Shown here: positions 7,046-12,199 of the stretch, in pieces
Numbering within the stretch: the first letter of the stretch is position 1
Layout: every line of letters begins with the position of its first letter
NCBI GenBank assembly: GCA_938023085.1
Contig: CALHDP010000025.1
Span: 1 to 20,319, forward strand
Direction of reading: 5' to 3'
DNA: 20,319 nt
DNA from: an uncultured Collinsella sp.
GTDB lineage: Bacteria > Actinomycetota > Coriobacteriia > Coriobacteriales > Coriobacteriaceae
The notes under the pieces: generated by a model
What the model saw: only the letters and a program-made list of their open reading frames with translations
Told to the model about the DNA's origin: nothing
The model's database searches: none
Translations under genes and position numbers: made by a program

Positions 7046-8435
7046 AGGTAGCGGAGGTATCGACGACGCCGGTCGCATTGGCAACCGCGACTATGACGAT
7101 CATGCATAGGAGCAGCACACCCAATGCCTTGAGCAAGAGCTTCGCGAGCTTCTTGCCGCGATAGCTGTCGAGCAATGCGAATCGCCGACGAAGACGGCGC
7201 TTATCGAGCAGCGCAAAATGCATAAGCACCATAAGGCCATCGACAAAGAAAAAATACTCGATTATGAGAAGCCACGTCGGGTAGCTTTGGTTTGCTCCCG
7301 TGGGGTGAAAGACGGCAAAGTGGCTACCGGCAAAGAACACAAGCAGCGAGAAGCAGACGAGCGTATTCCAAATGCGCCCCAGAGACTCCGGAACGCGAGA
7401 GAGCAGACCGCATGCAGCGGAGGCGGCAGGGCCAGGAAGCCCTGCGGGTTTCTGGAGCCCTTGGGACGCCAACACTGTCTCCGAGTCTGGAGTACGGACA
7501 GGCGCAGGCGCAGGAGGCCGCACGGGGCGACTCAGATCGTATGCCGCGCGCGTCGCCCGTCCCAATGCTTCCGCACTCGCAAAACGCTTGGCCGGATCGA
7601 GCGCCATCGACATGCAGACGGCATCGGAAAGTGGAGTGGGAATACCGCGCGCCTCGCATTGCTCGCGCATGTCGAGCCCTGGTTTAGGGTCGACTCCCGT
7701 CAAGCAGAAGAACAACAGGGCGCCCAGCGCGTACACGTCGCTGCGCACACTCGTCTGCCCAAACCCATACTGCTCGGGCGGCGCATAGGGTCGCGTGCCA
7801 AACTTGACGGTGTCGGCATCGGCGCCATCGCGCCATACGCGCGCGATTCCCAGGTCAATAATCACCAACGACGAGAAGGTCATGCCAGCATCGGCCGCAT
7901 ACCTCACGCCCGATACGATGATGTTCGAGGGTTTAAGGTCGCGATGGATTACCGGTACCCCTGGCTCCCCCGCAGCTGCAAAACCAGCATGCAGCTCGCC
8001 CACCGCTTCACACAGAACGGGATACAGCTCGCGGGCATAATCGGGCGTCGCGCCCAGGCGCCCCACGAGCGCCTCGAGCGTCTCGCCTTCGACATATTCC
8101 ATCACCACATCGAGCTCCTCGCCCGCGCGGCGGCAATCGACAATCCGGGGTAAGTGTTCAAAACGGCGTCCGGCCCGCTGAGCCGCAAACAGGCGCTCGT
8201 AGGCCCCGCCAATCTGCGCCGAAGCATCGATGCGCTTGCGGACAAAGGGACCGAGAGACCCGCCGCCAGAGCCCTCAAAATAGACGAGTTCGGTCGTCTC
8301 GACATCCGAGCACTTGAGCACGCGCTCCACACGATAGCTGTCATCGCGGTCGAGCGACGCCAAATGCTCGGCAAGTGAAGCAGTCAGCTCGTCATCGGAA
8401 TATGTTGGGCTCTGAGTATCCATGGCGTCCATCAT
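7044..8435 (-). CDS. Membrane-anchored Ser/Thr protein kinase (Hanks type)
   Basis: This protein has about 463 residues. The N-terminal kinase domain covers roughly residues 33-310: candidate ATP lysine K67 in FVRKRI, alpha-C glutamate E80, catalytic loop HRDLKPSN at 164-171, DLG in place of DFG in IIDLGIAR, and activation segment GTRPYAPPEQYG. The glycine loop is diverged and glycine-poor. A Pro-rich linker follows, then hydrophobic segments near FSLLVFFAGSHFAVF, WLLIIEYFFFVDGLMVLMHF and ALGVLLLCMIVIVAVA, so the C-terminus is membrane embedded with no extracellular PASTA-type sensor. The start is uncertain: ATGs at 8435, 8432 and 8423 are all possible and none has a strong ribosome site. A perfect 13-bp hairpin ends 7 nt upstream. 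The preceding gene encodes a small HTH protein, a plausible substrate. Confidence 0.85.
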   Translation of the reverse strand: MMDAMDTQSPTYSDDELTASLAEHLASLDRDDSYRVERVLKCSDVETTELVYFEGSGGGSLGPFVRKRIDASAQIGGAYERLFAAQRAGRRFEHLPRIVDCRRAGEELDVVMEYVEGETLEALVGRLGATPDYARELYPVLCEAVGELHAGFAAAGEPGVPVIHRDLKPSNIIVSGVRYAADAGMTFSSLVIIDLGIARVWRDGADADTVKFGTRPYAPPEQYGFGQTSVRSDVYALGALLFFCLTGVDPKPGLDMREQCEARGIPTPLSDAVCMSMALDPAKRFASAEALGRATRAAYDLSRPVRPPAPAPVRTPDSETVLASQGLQKPAGLPGPAASAACGLLSRVPESLGRIWNTLVCFSLLVFFAGSHFAVFHPTGANQSYPTWLLIIEYFFFVDGLMVLMHFALLDKRRLRRRFALLDSYRGKKLAKLLLKALGVLLLCMIVIVAVANATGVVDTSAT

Positions 8436-8441
8436 AACGCA

Positions 8442-8471
8442 GGGTGCGGACACCCCATGGTGTCCGCACCC
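8442..8471 (-). other. 13-bp perfect hairpin directly before the kinase start
   Basis: GGGTGCGGACACC (8442-8454) pairs perfectly with GGTGTCCGCACCC (8459-8471) around a CCAT loop. On the minus strand it lies between the HTH gene (stop at 8521) and the kinase start (8435 or below). There is no T-tract in either direction, so it is not a clear terminator; it may be an attenuating or stabilising mRNA structure. Confidence 0.65.
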
Positions 8472-8520
8472 TGTTCGTTCGCATAGTTGTTTCGGCAACA
8501 GCCAGCTCAGCCATTGGCCA

Positions 8521-8943
8521 CTAACTCACCGTTTCCTCGCCAAAGCGATACAGCTCTTCATTGACCTTTTGGAGGCTACAGCCACGGTCGATGCAAAAGA
8601 TAATGATTGCATCGCGACGGTCCTTGCAGTTTAGGACGCTCACTCCGGCAGCCGTCAGGGCGCGGTTAGTCTCCTTCATCGACAGCGCCATTGCAAAGGC
8701 AATCTGCAGCACCTTATTGCGGCTCGGATTGCGCGAACCGGTAAAGATCTGATAGCCAAAGGTCTCGTTGAGGTCGGCCATACGCACCACGCGCGAACGC
8801 TCGAGCCCCTTCTCTTGCAGCAACTGCTTTAAGTAATCCGAAAGCGACGGGGCGGCAAAGTCGTGTTCCTTGATATAGCCATCGATGTTTGGCGCGTCGA
8901 GAAGCTCATTGAGCAACTCGTCAGTCAGCTTTTTATCGGACAT
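8521..8943 (-). CDS. Small helix-turn-helix-like protein upstream of the kinase
   Basis: This 140-residue soluble protein has an XRE/Cro-like helical region at about residues 33-100 (LSDYLKQLLQEKGLERSRVVRMADLNETFGYQIFTGSRNPSRNKVLQIAFAM in outline), which reads as a lambda-repressor-type five-helix fold. An alpha-helical tail contains ALTAAGVSVLNCKDRRDAIIIFCIDRG. The ATG at 8943 has a strong GGAGGTG ribosome site about 8 nt upstream. It stands 32 nt after the FxLYD-like gene and just before the Ser/Thr kinase. HTH proteins of this size next to Hanks-type kinases recur in gut Gram-positive genomes (general knowledge, not searched), so it may be a DNA-binding output or a kinase substrate. DNA binding is an inference from the pattern. 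Confidence 0.72.
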   Translation of the reverse strand: MSDKKLTDELLNELLDAPNIDGYIKEHDFAAPSLSDYLKQLLQEKGLERSRVVRMADLNETFGYQIFTGSRNPSRNKVLQIAFAMALSMKETNRALTAAGVSVLNCKDRRDAIIIFCIDRGCSLQKVNEELYRFGEETVS

Positions 8944-8975
8944 ACGACTTCACCTCCCCCAGTGCATGCAACATG

Positions 8976-9419
8976 CTAGAAACCGCTTACGTCCGAACGC
9001 TCCCAGCTAGCAACCTGGTCGGGAGACACCGTACCCAGCGCCTCGAACTTCCAGGAGCCGCCCGCCTTCAGATGATTGGTGTTTGCAAGAGCCGTTCCAA
9101 CCTGGTTGCCATCGGCATCATACAGAACATATTCAATCTGAATGTAGCTCTTTTCCTTGTCCGTGTTATTGGTCAGGGTGCCCGTGATCTTATAGGTAAA
9201 CTGATTGGAAGTGTCTTCAGCCTCGTCAGCAATGGTATACGGTTCTTGCGGTTCTTTTTGCTCCTCAGCCTGCCGTGTCGTCTCGGCAGGTTTTGCCGAA
9301 TCGCTCGCAGACGAATCGGTTGAGTTGCCGCCCATAGAGCCCACGGCACCGACAATAACCAGCACCACGATGATGCCTAGGACAATCTTGCCGATTGGCT
9401 TCTTTCCCTCTTTTGCCAT
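8976..9419 (-). CDS. Membrane-anchored FxLYD-domain-like protein
   Basis: This 147-residue protein has a short basic N-terminus (MAKEGKKPIGK) and one hydrophobic segment at about residues 11-29 (IVLGIIVVLVIVGAVGSM), then a Ser/Asp/Glu/Gln-rich stretch to about residue 60. There is no lipobox cysteine, so it is probably an uncleaved signal anchor with the C-terminus outside. Residues about 72-140 resemble the FxLYD beta-sandwich: YKITGTLTNNTDKEKSYIQIEYVLYD, then NTNHLKAGGSWKFEA. The family is common in secreted Gram-positive proteins and has no known enzymatic activity. The ATG at 9419 has a GGAAGGAT ribosome site, which lies inside a 14-bp inverted repeat. The gene is followed after 32 nt by the HTH gene. 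Confidence 0.78.
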   Translation of the reverse strand: MAKEGKKPIGKIVLGIIVVLVIVGAVGSMGGNSTDSSASDSAKPAETTRQAEEQKEPQEPYTIADEAEDTSNQFTYKITGTLTNNTDKEKSYIQIEYVLYDADGNQVGTALANTNHLKAGGSWKFEALGTVSPDQVASWERSDVSGF

Positions 9420-9424
9420 TATTC

Positions 9425-9478
9425 ATCCTTCCTACGATCCGGCTACCGTGCCGGTACACAGCACATCGTAGGAAGGAT
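9425..9478 (-). promoter_or_regulatory. 14-bp hairpin masking the ribosome binding site of the FxLYD-like gene
   Basis: ATCCTTCCTACGAT (9425-9438) is perfectly complementary to ATCGTAGGAAGGAT (9465-9478), with a 26-nt loop that contains a smaller CCGGC/GCCGG hairpin (9439-9454). On the minus-strand mRNA the proximal arm carries GGAAGGAT, the Shine-Dalgarno of the gene starting at 9419. The folded leader would therefore hide the ribosome site. No T-run follows, which argues against a terminator. Confidence 0.7.
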
Positions 9479-9492
9479 TGAACTTGAATTCA

Positions 9493-9582
9493 TTAGCTGA
9501 GAGCTAAGGCTGCGGTAAACGACCAATGCAGTTATCCAAACGCCGAGCAAACGCACTGCGCGCGACCGTCTGCTGGCAGTGC
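9493..9582 (-). other. Two small hairpins after the membrane protein gene
   Basis: GCACTGC (9553-9559) pairs with GCAGTGC (9576-9582), ending 1 nt before the stop codon of the membrane protein gene (9584-9586). TTAGCT-GAG-AGCTAA lies at 9493-9507. Neither has a T-rich tail on the minus strand, so termination here is uncertain and read-through into the FxLYD-like gene is possible. Confidence 0.35.
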
Positions 9583-9583
9583 A

Positions 9584-9907
9584 TCAACCCACCGTGACGG
9601 ATTCCCCGGTAAAGGCACTGATCATCAACAGGACAAAGAAAACAAGGTAGCTGGCACTCAGCAGGTACGCAATGATCAGAAAGACGACCCAGCCGACATT
9701 GGTTTTACCGTCGGCACGGCGTTGCTCGCGATTGCGGCAGAGCCAAATCGTCACGCCGATGGCAGTGATAAACAGCACGAGCGCCGCCGCGGCAAGCCCG
9801 GCAAGCGCAAACATCACGCCAATGCTCACAGCAATAACCGGAAGCAGCAGCAAACCGCACCCGCATCCACCCGGACTATATACGGCAGACTGTCGGCGTC
9901 GCCTCAT
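9584..9907 (-). CDS. Small membrane protein of unknown function
   Basis: From the ATG at 9907 this is a 107-residue protein with a basic N-terminus (MRRRRQSAVYSPGG), a Gly/Cys patch (GGCGCG) and three hydrophobic stretches: LLLLPVIAVSIGVMFALAGLAAAALVLF (probably two segments or one long hairpin), ITAIGVTIWL, and VGWVVFLIIAYLLSASYLVFFVLLM. I do not recognise a family. An alternative GTG start at 9937 overlaps the last base of the higA stop codon (TAGTG), which would couple it to higA and add ten residues. The ATG start is preceded by a G-rich stretch but no perfect ribosome site. It sits between the toxin-antitoxin pair and the FxLYD-like gene on the same strand. Confidence 0.6.
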   Translation of the reverse strand: MRRRRQSAVYSPGGCGCGLLLLPVIAVSIGVMFALAGLAAAALVLFITAIGVTIWLCRNREQRRADGKTNVGWVVFLIIAYLLSASYLVFFVLLMISAFTGESVTVG

Positions 9908-9936
9908 CGCCGCGCCACCCCCATCATCTTTGAGCA

Positions 9937-10278
9937 CTACAGTGCGATAGCCTGCTGAACAGGAACGATCTTGTCGAGTTCCGGTTCGATCCGCCTTTTC
10001 TCGGCCTCAAGGTCAAACGCCACCTGAGCGCGCAGCCAATAACCATCCGTCAGGCCAAAATAACGGCAAAGACGGAGGTCGGTGTCGGCCGTCACGCGAC
10101 GTTTTCCCAAGACAATCTGCCCGATACGCTGAGCCGGAATCCCAGTCTCTTTCGCAAGGCGATATTGAGAAATGCCCATGGGAACAAGAAACTCCTCTTT
10201 GAGAAGCTCACCAGGAGTCACCGGCGACAGCAAATCGGCCGAAGTCTCATCACTTGTGATAATCGACGATTTCGACAT
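9937..10278 (-). CDS. higA: HigA-family antitoxin (XRE regulator)
   Basis: This 113-residue protein begins MSKSSIITSDETSADLLSPVTPGELLKEEFLVPMGISQ. PGELLKEEFL followed by the HTH (ISQYRLAKETGIPAQRIGQIVLGKRRVTADTDLRLCRYFG) is diagnostic of HigA-type addiction-module antitoxins. It would neutralise the adjacent HigB and repress the operon. The ATG at 10278 overlaps the 3' end of the toxin gene by 29 nt, with AGGAG about 10 nt upstream inside the toxin gene; this is the usual higB-higA order with translational coupling. A longer in-frame reading to 10353 would overlap the toxin much further and lacks support. Confidence 0.92.
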   Translation of the reverse strand: MSKSSIITSDETSADLLSPVTPGELLKEEFLVPMGISQYRLAKETGIPAQRIGQIVLGKRRVTADTDLRLCRYFGLTDGYWLRAQVAFDLEAEKRRIEPELDKIVPVQQAIAL

Positions 10279-10531
10279 TCCAAGCCATCTCCTGTCTCCA
10301 CTCAAAACAGACCCGATAGCGCTCGTTAACACGGATGCTATATTGACCGGCACGATCGCCCTTCAAAGCTTCCAGGCGGTTGCCCGGTGGAACGCGAAGA
10401 TCATCAAGCGAAGCACAAACCTGCAGTTGGCGAATCTTCCTCAACGCAACACGCTCAAAGGGCACGAACCTCCTGACCCGCACACCCATGGCAAAGCGTT
10501 CGGTATCCTCATCTTTATACGATGCAATCAT
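10250..10531 (-). CDS. higB: HigB-family toxin (RelE/ParE superfamily mRNA interferase)
   Basis: This 93-residue protein has the HigB signature VPPGNRLEALKGDRAGQYSIRVNERYRVCFEW and ends in VEIVDYHK, matching the length and fold of ribosome-dependent mRNA-cleaving HigB toxins. It is first in the operon and overlaps higA by 29 nt. The ATG at 10531 has AAGG about 7 nt upstream. A perfect TATAAT -10 and a palindromic operator candidate lie in the leader. The pair looks intact, so it is probably functional; toxicity is inferred from the family. Confidence 0.92.
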   Translation of the reverse strand: MIASYKDEDTERFAMGVRVRRFVPFERVALRKIRQLQVCASLDDLRVPPGNRLEALKGDRAGQYSIRVNERYRVCFEWRQEMAWNVEIVDYHK

Positions 10532-10542
10532 AGTATCGCCTT

Positions 10543-10588
10543 ACGTTAGTAACGTCAAACCTTTCTATAGACTTACATCTCTATTATA
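10543..10588 (-). promoter_or_regulatory. higBA promoter and operator candidate
   Basis: On the minus strand a perfect -10 TATAAT occupies 10583-10588, although its -35 is poor. Between it and the higB start is the perfect palindrome ACGTTA-G-TAACGT (10543-10555), well placed for autorepression by HigA. A second promoter-like pair (TTGACG, 17 nt, TACTAT) overlaps the start codon and is less likely. Confidence 0.62.
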
Positions 10589-10633
10589 TCGTACGTTTGT
10601 TCGTGTTTTCTAGAACAAATAGTCCTTTGCGCC

Positions 10634-11821
10634 TTAGTCAAGCAAAAGCAATCGTTTGTAGACATCGAGGCCTTTGAGAAGAATCTCCTCGTCAAAGAGC
10701 ATGGTATCGGTATGCAGAGCGCTCATCGCATAGGCTGGGCAGTCATCAGCGTCGATCGGGTTTTCTTGTCCTTCTGGCACGCCCGTGCCCAGCAAGAAGA
10801 ACACGCCCGGCAGATGGCGCTGATAGAAAGCAAAGTCCTCGGCAATTAACAGCGGCTCGTCCACAAGTTGCAACTCGGGCAAGGCAGGCGCAATGTGGGC
10901 AAACAACTCGGGGTCGTTATCGACTGGCGGATAGCCCTCGGCAAAGTCGAGATCGTACGTGCAGCCCGTTGCAGCGCATGCCTCATCAAGCACGCGGCGC
11001 ACGCCCTCACGCGCACGGTCGAACATGTCGTCCGTAAACACACGCAGACTGCCGGCAACATGGGCCTCCCCCGCCACCGCGTTGCAGACGGTACCGGCCT
11101 GCAGCAGACCAAACTTACCGATACAGGGCTCGTCGGTGCCCAGCTCGTCCATCAGTTCGCGCTCGGCAACCAAGAACTTGGCAGCAGCCAGCGCCGCATC
11201 GTGCGACTCCTCGACCGGAACGCCATAGGTCTTAGCGATATGAATACTCGTACCGTGAATATGGATGTGTGTCTCACTCGAACGCGCCAGCAGCGGACCG
11301 GAACAACTCGCCAACGTGCCGGCAGGCAGATCGGGCCACACATGGAAGCCAAAAATGCGGTCAGCCCCATAGCGCTCGAACACACCGCTCTCGCATACCG
11401 TCTTGGCACCACCGGTCGTTTCCTCGGCCGGCTGGAACACAAAGAGAACGTTGCGCCTCATGGCGCCCGGCTGCTCGCGAATCGTACGGTCGACATACGT
11501 CGCGGCGGCAAGTGCCATGGCCATGTGTCCGTCATGTCCGCAAGCGTGCATCTTGCCGGGATGGATCGAGGCAAAGGCCGCTCCCGTCGCCTCCGCGATG
11601 GGCAGCGCATCCATATCGGCGCGAATCGCCGTGGCACGCGCGGCACCAACGCCAGCGTCGAAGAAAGCGCAGACGCAGCTGGGACACGGATGGGTCACCT
11701 CGCAAGCGAGCGGCGCCAACACGCCCTCGATATAGGCGATAGTCTGCGGAAGATCGAAATCGAGCTCCGGAATGCGATGGAGATCGCGGCGATAGCGACG
11801 GAGTTCTTGGAGCTCGGTCAT
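10634..11821 (-). CDS. M20 family metallo-amidohydrolase, candidate N-acetyl-DAP deacetylase
   Basis: This 395-residue cytosolic zinc peptidase-fold enzyme is of the M20D amidohydrolase group. It shows the RRDLHRIPEL opening, the metal-binding HACGHDGH at residues 92-99, the FQPAEETTGG glutamates at E133-E134, a FHVWPD histidine, and a C-terminal histidine in SALHTDTM. The ATG at 11821 follows AAGGG at about 8 nt; a longer reading to 11905 lacks a ribosome site and family-like residues. It is transcribed divergently from the lysine-riboswitch operon, which ends in dapH. The N-acetyl DAP branch needs an N-acetyl-LL-DAP deacetylase of exactly this family (B. subtilis dapL/ykuR type), so that role is likely by context. 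Hydrolysis of hippurate, IAA-conjugates or peptides by relatives means the substrate is not proven. Confidence 0.8.
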   Translation of the reverse strand: MTELQELRRYRRDLHRIPELDFDLPQTIAYIEGVLAPLACEVTHPCPSCVCAFFDAGVGAARATAIRADMDALPIAEATGAAFASIHPGKMHACGHDGHMAMALAAATYVDRTIREQPGAMRRNVLFVFQPAEETTGGAKTVCESGVFERYGADRIFGFHVWPDLPAGTLASCSGPLLARSSETHIHIHGTSIHIAKTYGVPVEESHDAALAAAKFLVAERELMDELGTDEPCIGKFGLLQAGTVCNAVAGEAHVAGSLRVFTDDMFDRAREGVRRVLDEACAATGCTYDLDFAEGYPPVDNDPELFAHIAPALPELQLVDEPLLIAEDFAFYQRHLPGVFFLLGTGVPEGQENPIDADDCPAYAMSALHTDTMLFDEEILLKGLDVYKRLLLLD

Positions 11822-11931
11822 AGAGAATCCCTTCGTGAGGCACATCTGTTGCAACTTATTGTGATACAGGATTGTGGCACACATGTTTCCAGCATATTGC
11901 TGCATTTTTTAAACGTTATATACGAATACTC

Positions 11932-11960
11932 TTGTTTGGTAAAGTGCAACGTGATAGGGT
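11932..11960 (+). promoter_or_regulatory. Promoter of the lysA-dapA-dapB-dapH operon
   Basis: TTGTTT (11932-11937), an exact 17-nt spacer and TAGGGT (11955-11960) preceded by TGA (extended -10) form a good housekeeping promoter. The predicted start near 11967 lies a few bases before the lysine riboswitch P1 stem, which supports both calls. Confidence 0.7.
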
Positions 11961-11969
11961 CTTTACCAC

Positions 11970-12135
11970 TTGATAGAGGCGCGGGCACGAAGAGCCGCGG
12001 GCGAGCCGGCAGGCTTTGACCCCGTGGGGAGGCGAAACCCGCCGAACTGGGTTTTTCGGGCACGAACAACCTGGTGGGCCTGTGGGAAACACCCACAGGA
12101 CTGTCTGCAGCAATGCGGGAGCGCTATCCGGACAT
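11970..12135 (+). ncRNA. Lysine riboswitch (L-box)
   Basis: The leader matches the lysine aptamer order: P1 strand GATAG (11972-11976) followed by AGGCGCG, the GAAGAGCCG element, GGGGAGGCGAAACCCGCCGAA in the P2/P3 region, the perfect hairpin CCTGTGGG-AAA-CACCCACAGG followed by ACTGTC, the P5 hairpin TGCAGCAATGCGG, and the closing GAGCGCTATC whose CTATC (12124-12128) re-pairs with P1. These correspond element by element with the B. subtilis lysC and T. maritima asd aptamers. It should lower expression of the downstream lysA-dapA-dapB-dapH operon when lysine is abundant. Confidence 0.93.
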
Positions 12136-12189
12136 TGGGTCCACGCTATGCGGATTCGATGCGCAGATGGCGCCGTCTGGATAGCGAGG
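12122..12189 (+). promoter_or_regulatory. Riboswitch expression platform acting near the ribosome binding site
   Basis: CGCTATCCGGAC (12122-12133, containing the 3' strand of P1) can pair along its whole length, with one G-U pair, with GTCTGGATAGCG (12175-12186). The latter directly abuts the ribosome site GAGG (12186-12189). A second CGCTAT copy at 12144-12149 can compete for the same ATAGCG. No U-run follows, so control is probably at translation initiation rather than by termination. Which pairing is the OFF state is not settled by inspection. Confidence 0.55.
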
Positions 12190-12199
12190 TTTACGGGAC

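Noticed and set aside
8442..8471. Calling this hairpin a standard terminator
   Set aside because: No T-tract follows the stem on either strand, so it is listed only as a hairpin.
10868..12019. A 383-codon plus-strand frame opposite the M20 gene
   Set aside because: It is antisense to clear M20 motifs, runs into the riboswitch leader, and has no family-like segments.
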